A stretch of 64,000 nucleotides of DNA, from assembly GCA_030340625.1 (NCBI GenBank), contig JAOPHQ010002560.1, positions 290,001 to 354,000 of the forward strand. Direction: 5' to 3'. Within the stretch, counting starts at the first letter, position 1. Each line of letters starts with the position of its first letter. A program made the position numbers and the translations under genes. This stretch comes from Merluccius polli. Lineage: Eukaryota > Chordata > Actinopteri > Gadiformes > Merlucciidae. Below, one piece after another: positions 1 to 8,119 of the stretch. A model generated the notes under the pieces. It ran no database searches and was not told the origin of the DNA. It saw nothing but the letters and a program-made list of their open reading frames with translations.

Positions 1-22
1 GAAAACAACAGCTTTATGATGG

Positions 23-544
23 TATGGGAGAAAATTACTAGTTGGTTACAATACAGTTAACAGTAATTTACACATTTTTCATTCTACTATTAAAATAAGA
101 AAGAACATATATTATCTTGCCCATTTCCTATATGAACGAAGTAAGCGTGAGCGTCAGGAGTCATGTGTTGGCCTGTAAGGGGTGACTCGGTTTGCATTAG
201 CAGGGTACATGGTACACTTTGTCCCTCACGCCATATGCGGACCTTACCCAGAGTGTTATCTAGATGTATGGTAAACATACGATGAAACATCAACAAAGAT
301 GAAGGACACAGGGAGCCTCCTATGTGTTAGAGCACTGTGATTGGCAACTACATGTGGGTGGCTCAAATGCATATGTGTATATAATTCAGAGTGTGACTAC
401 TGGAAGTCAGTTCCTTTGCAAACTAACTCAGATTTTGTTGTTACTTCTTGCAAGTGATAATAAAGTCTTATATCTTCAGACCACGACTCTCTCTCGAACC
501 TCTCTTCTTCAGTTTAAGTGTTAGATGCGGTTTTCTCCACCTCA
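23..544 (+). repeat. 5' LTR of the provirus
   Basis: The 522 bp match 11489-12010 without a difference that I could see. It begins TATGGGAG (canonical TG at 25) and ends CCACCTCA. A TATA-like box TATATAA lies at 378-384 and a polyadenylation signal AATAAA at 459-464, which places U3, a short R near 405-480, and a U5 of roughly 60 bp. A 68-codon antisense reading frame inside is a by-product, not a gene. Confidence 0.95.
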
Positions 545-548
545 TAAT

Positions 549-566
549 TGGCGTCACGAACAGGAT
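549..566 (+). promoter_or_regulatory. Candidate tRNA primer-binding site
   Basis: Four bases after the terminal CA of the 5' LTR is an 18-mer starting TGGCG and ending CAGGAT, the right place and initial TGG for a retroviral primer-binding site. It resembles sites complementary to tRNAs ending CGCCA (Ser or Arg type), but I cannot assign the tRNA: the middle (TCACGAA) does not exactly match any vertebrate tRNA tail I can recall. Confidence 0.65.
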
Positions 567-1971
567 TGAAGAACAGGGACCCCTGCTGGGCTGCTGAGTC
601 AGGGACCGCAAGGGTCACACAAAAACGGGTGGCCACCCAACTTAAGCGGTAAGCATTGCTCTTACTTATTAAATTCATAAATATTGTGTGATCATTGTCT
701 ACCTGGCTCTGACGCCCAGTGGTAGGTATAGGTCTCTCCAAAAAAGAACCAAAAGCATATATGTTGTAGAAGAAGGAGAGAAAAGGAGAGTGGCTTGGAA
801 TGAATTTGATGCATGCATGCACACACAACGTTTTGTGATTTATATATATTACAGCGGAGTGTGGAGTCGATCCGGAGTCCTCTGGAGATTGGTATGAGTA
901 GGGCCCGGTAAACGCGACCGGACATCGCCCAGTGGCCTACTATACGGACAATTCCATGATTTATGTTCTATAGTGGTTGGTATGAGTAAGGTCCAGTAAA
1001 CGCGATTAGAACCTCGCTCAGTGACTTACTATACAGACAATCCTATGTGGTTTTTTTGGTAAAAAGGGGAGTGACGTCCTGAAAAGATCCTGAGGTTAGG
1101 ACATAGATAAAATAAAAAAACAGCTGACAGGTTTAAACAGCCTGTTGGATAGTGATTAAAGGCGAGTTAGTGTTTTTTCACTCAGAACCTTGCACAACAA
1201 ATTCGACCGTTTTTCGACACGCTATAAAAAGTTGCATAAGTCGTTTTTCTTTCTGTATTCAAGCCGTGATAGTGTTTTTTCACTCGGAGACTTGTACGGC
1301 CCGTTTTGTTTTATTTTTTGTCACGAATAGATTGAAAAGACAGAGAAGTGCTGGAAAAGAGTATGAAAGCACCTCAATATTAGTAATAATTATATTTGGT
1401 AACAATTGATTTGTCTGAGGCAAATGTGTAAAACCTTCCTGGATTTGTAGTACATAAGTCAACCCGCTACTATAGATCAAGAGAGAAAGAGAGCTTGGAG
1501 ATCAGGAAGGGAGGGGGGAGTAAGCCCAGAGGCAAGAGCAGAAGTGAGAATCGGCAAAGGTGGGAGGGGAGCACATTTCAATCGGTAGAGATAAAGAAAA
1601 GTTGTTAAACTAACTAGTAGAATAAATTCAAATAAATAGTATTAAGAATAGTGTTTTTAGGAGTTAGGTGATATAGGGTTAGGCAAAGTGGTTTGGGGCC
1701 TGTAGAGAGCAGGGGTGAGAAAGAAGGAGAGGAGAACAGTGAGAAAAGGTGGGGGTCGAGCAGCTCCGGGGGAGCCGCAATTCAGAAAAAAAAAGAAAAA
1801 AAAAAAAAGGAGCTTGGCTAGAGAAGTCAGGAATCAGAAAAGGTGGGAGGGGAGCAGAGCAGCTTTACATTCACTTGGAGAAGACAGAGGAAAAGGCGTG
1901 AAAGTAAAACTGTATTAAATAACAATAGAATAAATCTAGATAATCAATAACTAAATACATTATTAAATATC
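567..1971 (+). other. Long 5' leader of the provirus with internal repeats
   Basis: About 1.4 kb with no convincing gene. It contains three pairs of imperfect direct repeats. The first pair begins at 891 and 979, each starting GGTATGAGTA, a good splice-donor-like string, and each running about 65 bp. The second is a pair at about 1168 and 1270 sharing TAGTGTTTTTTCACTC. The third pair, at about 1540 and 1830, shares GGTGGGAGGGGAGCA. The region should carry the major splice donor and packaging/dimerisation signal, but that is inferred from position. The short frame at 1715-1918 is A/G-rich and lacks any recognisable motif. Confidence 0.6.
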
Positions 1972-2808
1972 ATGGCCCCTACAGCAGTAGACATAGTGGT
2001 TAAAAAGAACCCCTTAAATAAAGAGGAGATAATAAAAATTTCAGCTAAATGGGGTAAGAGGACTGCCAAATTGGGAACAAAGTGGCCAGAGGGAGGAACA
2101 TTTGATGCAACGGTGTGTGAGGAAATGGAGGTGATGATGAAAAATCACAAAATAAATAAAAAAGGGAAAAAAGCGATTGAGAAAAGGGAAAGAGAGAGAA
2201 TGATACTAGGACTGTTCCAAAAAGAAGGAACACGGTGGAGACAGAGAGAAAGAACTGCTAGGGAAATGGTGAGTGGAGCTGAGAAAGATGAAAAGGTTCA
2301 GCCACCTCCGTACAGAACAGGACTATACCCAATGATAACAGGCACGGTAGAGGTTAAAGGGGAGGTTGAGCTGGATAGGGAGAAAGATAAAGCATGTAGA
2401 ACCCAGAAAGGGAGAGGACCACCCTTGCACATGGACTGTTACAGAGGCGTTAGAGGAACAGTCCAAGATTGGAGAAGCGATAGTGGTAGTGATAGTGATG
2501 AAGATGAGGGGGGTCAAAGGGGAAGAAGGTCAAAAGTAGGTCAGATTGAGTTGGCAGCGGGGCACAGCCCTGGAGATATATTCTGCAGTGAGCCACAAGG
2601 GAAAGAAAGGGAGGAAGTCGAGACTAGCAACAGATCAGCGTTAGATCCCCTAGTGTTCGACTTGCAAGAGGAACTTAGGAGATCACAAAGAAAGAAAAAA
2701 TCGACAAAAAAGCCAGGACTTTATCCTATCTTGGTGAAGGGACAGCAAGTTCAGTATATCCCATGGGGGGTCCCAAGATTTGGAAGGGGTGGCGCTAAAT
2801 TTACCTGA
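1972..2808 (+). CDS. gag: Gag N-terminal part (matrix region), frame 1
   Basis: 278 codons from the first good ATG after the leader. The protein is basic and highly charged. It has a PPPY late-domain motif at residues 111-114, which in retroviruses recruits NEDD4-family ligases for budding, and an acidic Ser/Asp stretch around residues 168-180. There is no Gly at position 2, so N-myristoylation is not expected. The frame closes at 2806-2808, 29 bp inside the next frame (2780-3853), which continues with capsid-like sequence. The two are best read as one gag gene broken by a single frame change between about 2765 and 2808. A run of six G at 2765-2770 is a natural place for such a change, or for an assembly error. 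Confidence 0.82.
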   Translation: MAPTAVDIVVKKNPLNKEEIIKISAKWGKRTAKLGTKWPEGGTFDATVCEEMEVMMKNHKINKKGKKAIEKRERERMILGLFQKEGTRWRQRERTAREMVSGAEKDEKVQPPPYRTGLYPMITGTVEVKGEVELDREKDKACRTQKGRGPPLHMDCYRGVRGTVQDWRSDSGSDSDEDEGGQRGRRSKVGQIELAAGHSPGDIFCSEPQGKEREEVETSNRSALDPLVFDLQEELRRSQRKKKSTKKPGLYPILVKGQQVQYIPWGVPRFGRGGAKFT

Positions 2809-3853
2809 TATCACCCATGGGGCTACAAAGTGGATAAGGAAAGTTGAGGAATTAACAATGGGAAAAATAATGGCGGTGGGTGATCTAAAAGCTCTGTTGG
2901 CTAGGGTGCTGGGGATAAACAAGATGGAGAGCTTGCTGACCAACGGGGGGTTGGGTGAACTACTGAACAGGGTCTCTGATGGAACTACATTTGACACTTA
3001 TAGAAAAGCAACATGGGAAGTACTCAGAAGCGAGTACCCAGTCTGTGTGGATCACAGAAGCCTGAGAGGCCACGCAATAGGTGACACAGAGAACCCTGCA
3101 ACTTTCCTACAGAAGCAAGTCACAAGGTGGCACTTGGAGACGGAGAAAGACCCAGAGACGGATCAATTGGTCTCGGTTTTGTTCAGAACTGCTATACTAG
3201 AAGCATTACCTGGCCCGGTCAAAAGCAAGCTAGGAGATGTGGTGGGACTAACCTCATCAAAGACTCACAAAGAGTTCAGCGATCATCTGGTCCACGCAGT
3301 GGAGAGATATCGTCAGAGCGAACTTAAGATTCAAGAACAAAGCAAAGAGGTGCAGAGAAAACTGACTCAACTTCAGTTAGAAGAACTTACAAAGAAAGAA
3401 AAGAAAAGGCAGGCGGTGGTGGTTGAACCAGATGTTGCAATAATGCAAAATGTCCAACAAGCACCACCACAGGTCCAACCTTTTCAGCAGACCTTCTCTT
3501 CCCTAGCACAACAGCCTCAGGGCCAAGGGTCACTCACCCCACCTGTAGTTAATATTTATACACAGAATAGTGGGAATCCGAGGGGTGGGAATACACAAAA
3601 TCAATATAGGAAACAGCCTAAATACACTCAACAGCAGGGACAGTCTGGTTATGCCCCGAGACAGGGTGCCCCAGGGCAGAATAGAGGGGTGGTGGTGTGT
3701 TGGGGATGTAACCAGGAAGGACATATGAGAAAAGAGTGTTTGACCAACCCCCTCCCACAAAAGCAGCAGCAGGGACAGCAGTGGCAGGGTCAGCAAGGTC
3801 AAGGAGGAGGCCAGCAGAGACAGACAGGACCCTTTATGGGTCAAGGGTACTAG
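2780..3853 (+). CDS. gag: Gag C-terminal part (capsid and nucleocapsid), frame 2
   Basis: 357 codons continuing gag in another frame. The N-terminal half is capsid-like, with W-I-R-K and helical stretches. The middle (about residues 185-215) is a Lys/Glu-rich probable coiled coil. The C-terminal third is Gln/Gly-rich and holds one CCHC zinc knuckle: C307, C310, H315, C320 (spacing C-X2-C-X4-H-X4-C), as in gammaretroviral nucleocapsid. The frame ends in UAG at 3851-3853, followed in the same frame by protease. The start at 2780 is simply the first ATG in this frame; in the intact gene this sequence would be internal to Gag. Confidence 0.85.
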   Translation: MEGVALNLPDITHGATKWIRKVEELTMGKIMAVGDLKALLARVLGINKMESLLTNGGLGELLNRVSDGTTFDTYRKATWEVLRSEYPVCVDHRSLRGHAIGDTENPATFLQKQVTRWHLETEKDPETDQLVSVLFRTAILEALPGPVKSKLGDVVGLTSSKTHKEFSDHLVHAVERYRQSELKIQEQSKEVQRKLTQLQLEELTKKEKKRQAVVVEPDVAIMQNVQQAPPQVQPFQQTFSSLAQQPQGQGSLTPPVVNIYTQNSGNPRGGNTQNQYRKQPKYTQQQGQSGYAPRQGAPGQNRGVVVCWGCNQEGHMRKECLTNPLPQKQQQGQQWQGQQGQGGGQQRQTGPFMGQGY

Positions 3854-3862
3854 GGGTGCCCA
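3851..3862 (+). promoter_or_regulatory. Probable gag-pol UAG readthrough site
   Basis: The gag stop codon is UAG followed by GGG, and the same frame then stays open through the whole of pol. A G-rich sequence follows (3854-3900). This is the arrangement used by gamma- and epsilonretroviruses, where a downstream pseudoknot promotes readthrough. No frameshift is needed. I did not fold the RNA, so the pseudoknot is inferred. Confidence 0.75.
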
Positions 3863-6800
3863 GAGAATCCTCAGGGGGAGGGCCAGCATGTAGCAATTAC
3901 GAAACATGCTGGTGCGGAACCAACATTGCAGGTTCTGATAAATGATAGAGGCACACCAATGATGGTTGATACTGGAGCTACTTACACATGTTTAAGTACA
4001 AAAGATGCCTCTCATCTCCCCATGGCAGGAAAATTTGCCAAAACTGTAGGATTTTCGGGACAAACGCAATTAACACCCATGACAGCTCCAGTAACACTAA
4101 AGCTACACGGACGTGCAGCTACAATACCCATCTTGGTTTCAGACACCACACCGGTCAATTTATTAGGAAGAGATGCATTATGTAAATTAGGAATACAAAT
4201 ATTATGCACCTCACAGGGTATACTAATTGAACCAACAGGGATGGTACCTCAAATGGTGGTATCAAAATCAGACACTGCAAATGTTTACTGGATAGGTGAC
4301 ATCCAAGAGCAGGTCAGCAACACCATGGACAAATGGGGAAAATATATTAGGGCACAAATTCCCAAAGCAAGAGAGTCAAGAATAGGATATCATTGCACCC
4401 TAATATATGATCCACAGCAGGACCCACAATTGGAAAAGGAATGGCAAAAGAAAGCCGCAGGGAAAAAAGTAACAATTGAATCGCAACACATAGTAATTGG
4501 ACCGCAGGGAGCAGCTATGACAGCACAAGATGCTGATCAGTCATCAGCAATCAAAGAGTGGTTCAGGGACACAGATAAAGCACCTCACATTACCCTACTG
4601 ATAAACGAGGGTTTTGAAGCAAAACACCTGGGGGCAATGATGTCCTATGAGAAACAACTAAAATGGGAGGAAACAGAAAACCAGTTAATTCTCCAGTCAT
4701 GTTGTAAAAAATATTTGAAGATATTATGCTACGCACACATAGCAGGAGTTTTACAGGAAGTAGAAGTGATTAACAAACAACAAGAACCACTAACAACAGA
4801 ACAACTGCTCGTTGACAGGCAGACAAAATTGAGGACAGAAATGGAAGTGACTGTACCTGGACAGGTATGGTCACAATCCGATACTGATGTAGGGTTAGTG
4901 CATTCAGCCAATGCGATAAAAGTCCAAATCAAACCAAACGTTCAACTGCCATGGCGTAAACAATATTATATGAAAACCGAGGCTGAGGTAGGCATAGCCC
5001 CCACTATGGACGGACTAATAAAGGCAGGTGTTATAATAGAAACAAAAAGTAACTGTAATACTCCTTTACTTCCGGTACTAAAGGCAGATAAACAAAAATG
5101 GCGGTTGGTACATGATTTACGGGCTGTTAATGATGTAGTGGAGGATATGCAGGCCGAAGTTCCAAATCCGCACACGATGTTGACCAATGTTCCTCCTGAT
5201 GCCAAGTATTTCACAGTCATTGATTTATGTGGTGCATTCTTTAGTGTCCCTCTTGCAGAAGAGAGCAGACATTTGTTCGCGTTTACGTATAAAGGTAAAC
5301 AATACACTTATACAAGAATGCCACAAGGGTTCAAACATTCTCCGCATTTGTTTAATCAGGTGTTGAAAAACGATTTGAACGAACTGGTACTACACGGTAC
5401 CTTGATACAGTATGTGGATGATCTCTTGATATGTTCTCCTACATTGGAACAATGTCATGAGGACTCCATGGCTGTATTAACACGACTGGCAATAGGGGGA
5501 CACAAAGTATCCCGGAAAAAATTGCAATACTGCCAGACAGATGTCGAATATTTGGGGAGGCTAATAGCACATCAAACTAAAGCAATAGCACCCACTCAGC
5601 TCGAGGGAATTAGCAAAGCACCTAAACCGAACACGGTGCGACAAATGATGACATTTCTAGGGATGACCGGGTTTAGTTCAGATTGGATAGAGGACTATGC
5701 CCTTAAAACGGCACCATTAAGAGAAATAATGAAGAATGCAGGAACCACTAACCTTCGAGCTGAACTTACGTGGAACGCAGACGCAATGGCAGCGTTTGAA
5801 GGCATCAAACAAGAGCTACAGGGGGCAAGTGCATTGGCAACTCCAGATTATACAAAACCGTTCCTATTGTACGTCGCAAATAGGAGTCAGGGGTATGCAT
5901 CAGCGGTACTAATGCAAGAATCCTGCAGTGGGAGGCGAAATCAACCCATAGCATATTATAGCTCAAAATTAGATACAGTAGCACAAGGCTATCCACCCTG
6001 TTATCAGGGATTAGCTGCGGTACAATATGCTTATGACAAAGCCTCATCTATCACGATGGGATATCCAGTAACTATTTTTACACATCACAAGGTTACTGAG
6101 CTAATTGAACAGGGAAAATTTGTATTAACAAATTCAAGGTTGTTGGAATATTTGACCTTGCTTACGTTCCCCGATGTTACTATCAGAAGGTGTTCTACGG
6201 TAAACCCAGCAGACAAAATTCCGCACGATTTCGAAGGAACATCACACAACTGTGTAGCTGATGCTCTGACATTTACCAAATTGAGGCCAGATTTATTGTC
6301 GACACCAATAATTGGGGCTGAGGAGGATTTGTTTGTAGACGGCTCGTGTTACAGAGATCATTTGGGTTATCACGCAGGATTTGCAGTGGTACGACAAAAT
6401 CCGGATAGCACTTTTTCTGTCATTCAAAGTTCATATTGTAAACAACCATGTTCAGCACAGGTGGCTGAATTGAAAGCTCTTACAGCTGCCTGTCAGGAAG
6501 GAGCGGGTAAAATTGTGAACATATATACTGACTCTGCGTATGCACATGGAGTGTGTCATTTGTTTGGAGCAGTATGGAAAATGAGGGGATTTAAGAAAAC
6601 GGATGGGTCCCCCATAATGCATTGTGATCAAATTGTGGAACTGATGTTGGCATTGTTACTACCAAAGCAAGTGGCGATAATTAAATGTCAGGCACATAAG
6701 AAAGGTAATGACTATGTCACAAAAGGTAACAGTGCTGCGGATGAGGCGGCCAAGGGAGCCGCTAACAGTTGTGGTTTAATTCAGGCGGTGTTGACAATGC

Positions 6801-8119
6801 CTGTGGCTTCACCTACTGAAGACGATGTGGCTCGCATGCAAGAGAAAGCTGGTGTCTACGAGCACAACATGTGGCTAAAAAGGGGTGCGGTGCGCACTCC
6901 GACAGGGTTATGGAGAACCCATGATGGGATGTTGTTAGCACCGACCGCGTTGTTGGGATTGCTTATCACTAATGCGCATGGTTTTGACCATTGCGCAAGG
7001 GGGGAAGTAGTAAGGAAAATCAGAATACAGGGTTTTTGGTCACCGTACTTGCAAACAATGGTTGACAGTCAGCTAAATGAATGTGAAGTATGTGCAAAAA
7101 ATAATGTAAGAAAAACAATTACCACCCCATTGGGGCACATTCCAACACCTGAGGGACCATTTAGGCATCTAGTCTTAGACTATGTGGACATGATCAAAAA
7201 AGTTAATGGGAAAAGATACATGCTTGTAGTAATTGACAGATTTAGTAGATGGGTAGAGGCAGTCCCATCAAAAGACCAAAGTGCAGCTACGGTAATCAAA
7301 TTCTTGACCAGAGAAGTCATGCCGAGGTTTGGAATTCCAACAGAAATAAGCTCAGACAACGGCTCTGCGTTTATTCAAAAGACTGTAAAACAAGTAATAC
7401 AGCATCTGCATGTCAAACAAAGATTGGGTTGTGTGTATCATCCTCAATCGCAAGGAATGGTAGAAAGGGTAAATGGAACAATCAAGACAAAAATTAACAA
7501 AATTTGTGCAAGTGCTAAATTAAACTGGGTAGATGCACTCCCATTAGCATTAATGAGCTATCGCATGCAGACTAACAGAATGACACATCTAACTCCGCAT
7601 GAAATGCTCACAGGTCGACCCATGCCTGCACCTAATCTTAGAGGACCCCATAAGGGTCCGCCACTGGAACAATTGCAACTAGAAATTAGAGAATATATTA
7701 AGCAACTAACTGGCATACACAAGCTCATATTCCAACAGGAAAAGAACCGAGTTCCAGAACCAGAAGACGACCCACCGAGGGGGGTAGAACCTGGCGACCA
7801 GGTGTACCTCAGGGTGTTCCGGAGAAAGTGGAACGAGCCCAGGAGAGAAGGACCATACAAAGTCACGAATGCAACTCCAACTGCCATCCAGGTGGAGGGA
7901 AGTTCAACCTGGTACCACCTCAACCACTGTACCAAAGCAGCCCAGCCAAGGACAAGTCAGGAGAGAGGAGAGGAGACAGATGCAGCTGCGCCCGAAACTG
8001 GCTCACAGCTCCATGACCAGACCAGGCTCAGCCAGGATGAAGAAGGTGCTGACGCTGTTCCTGATCCTCTACGGCCTGGTGCAAATCCCACTGGCCCGAG
8101 GACAGATCCAAGGGTATGA
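3854..8119 (+). CDS. pol: Pol: protease, 2H-like segment, reverse transcriptase, RNase H, integrase
   Basis: Open from just after the gag UAG. A 1397-residue frame is numbered here from a TTG at 3926; real synthesis is probably as a Gag-Pol readthrough product. In order: aspartic protease (V-D-T-G-A-T, residues 14-19); a segment of about 200 residues with H156-C-T-L and H221-I-T-L; reverse transcriptase (L-V-H-D-L-R near 394-399, YVDD at 496-499); RNase H (D805, D869); integrase with an N-terminal His/Cys zinc-binding region and D1085, D1144, E1180 (spacing D-X58-D-X35-E); and a C-terminal GPY/F-type module (E-G-P-Y) before the env overlap. There are no stops or frameshifts and all catalytic residues seen are present. 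The segment between protease and RT is not part of a standard gammaretroviral Pol. Confidence 0.95.
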   Translation, partial: GCPENPQGEGQHVAITKHAGAEPTLQVLINDRGTPMMVDTGATYTCLSTKDASHLPMAGKFAKTVGFSGQTQLTPMTAPVTLKLHGRAATIPILVSDTTPVNLLGRDALCKLGIQILCTSQGILIEPTGMVPQMVVSKSDTANVYWIGDIQEQVSNTMDKWGKYIRAQIPKARESRIGYHCTLIYDPQQDPQLEKEWQKKAAGKKVTIESQHIVIGPQGAAMTAQDADQSSAIKEWFRDTDKAPHITLLINEGFEAKHLGAMMSYEKQLKWEETENQLILQSCCKKYLKILCYAHIAGVLQEVEVINKQQEPLTTEQLLVDRQTKLRTEMEVTVPGQVWSQSDTDVGLVHSANAIKVQIKPNVQLPWRKQYYMKTEAEVGIAPTMDGLIKAGVIIETKSNCNTPLLPVLKADKQKWRLVHDLRAVNDVVEDMQAEVPNPHTMLTNVPPDAKYFTVIDLCGAFFSVPLAEESRHLFAFTYKGKQYTYTRMPQGFKHSPHLFNQVLKNDLNELVLHGTLIQYVDDLLICSPTLEQCHEDSMAVLTRLAIGGHKVSRKKLQYCQTDVEYLGRLIAHQTKAIAPTQLEGISKAPKPNTVRQMMTFLGMTGFSSDWIEDYALKTAPLREIMKNAGTTNLRAELTWNADAMAAFEGIKQELQGASALATPDYTKPFLLYVANRSQGYASAVLMQESCSGRRNQPIAYYSSKLDTVAQGYPPCYQGLAAVQYAYDKASSITMGYPVTIFTHHKVTELIEQGKFVLTNSRLLEYLTLLTFPDVTIRRCSTVNPADKIPHDFEGTSHNCVADALTFTKLRPDLLSTPIIGAEEDLFVDGSCYRDHLGYHAGFAVVRQNPDSTFSVIQSSYCKQPCSAQVAELKALTAACQEGAGKIVNIYTDSAYAHGVCHLFGAVWKMRGFKKTDGSPIMHCDQIVELMLALLLPKQVAIIKCQAHKKGNDYVTKGNSAADEAAKGAANSCGLIQAVLTMPVASPTEDDVARMQEKAGVYEHNMWLKRGAVRTPTGLWRTHDGMLLAPTALLGLLITNAHGFDHCARGEVVRKIRIQGFWSPYLQTMVDSQLNECEVCAKNNVRKTITTPLGHIPTPEGPFRHLVLDYVDMIKKVNGKRYMLVVIDRFSRWVEAVPSKDQSAATVIKFLTREVMPRFGIPTEISSDNGSAFIQKTVKQVIQHLHVKQRLGCVYHPQSQGMVERVNGTIKTKINKICASAKLNWVDALPLALMSYRMQTNRMTHLTPHEMLTGRPMPAPNLRGPHKGPPLEQLQLEIREYIKQLTGIHKLIFQQEKNRVPEPEDDPPRGVEPGDQVYLRVFRRKWNEPRREGPYKVTNATPTAIQVEGSSTWYHLNHCTKAAQPRTSQERGEETDAAAPETGSQLHDQTRLSQDEEGADAVPDPLRPGANPTGPRTDPRV
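4340..4640 (+). other. 2H phosphoesterase-like segment within Pol
   Basis: Two motifs of the form H-hydrophobic-T-L lie 65 residues apart: Y-H-C-T-L (His codon 4391-4393) and P-H-I-T-L-L (His codon 4586-4588). Between them is a strand-rich stretch (V-T-I-E...H-I-V-I-G). Paired H-x-[ST]-x motifs on beta strands define the 2H phosphoesterase superfamily (LigT, AKAP7, coronaviral NS2 types). What I see are the two motifs and the location; the fold and any activity on cyclic or 2'-5' nucleotides are inference. Confidence 0.5.

Noticed and set aside
90..296. 68-codon minus frame present in both LTRs
   Set aside because: Antisense frame duplicated because the LTR is duplicated; no motif, and it overlaps U3.
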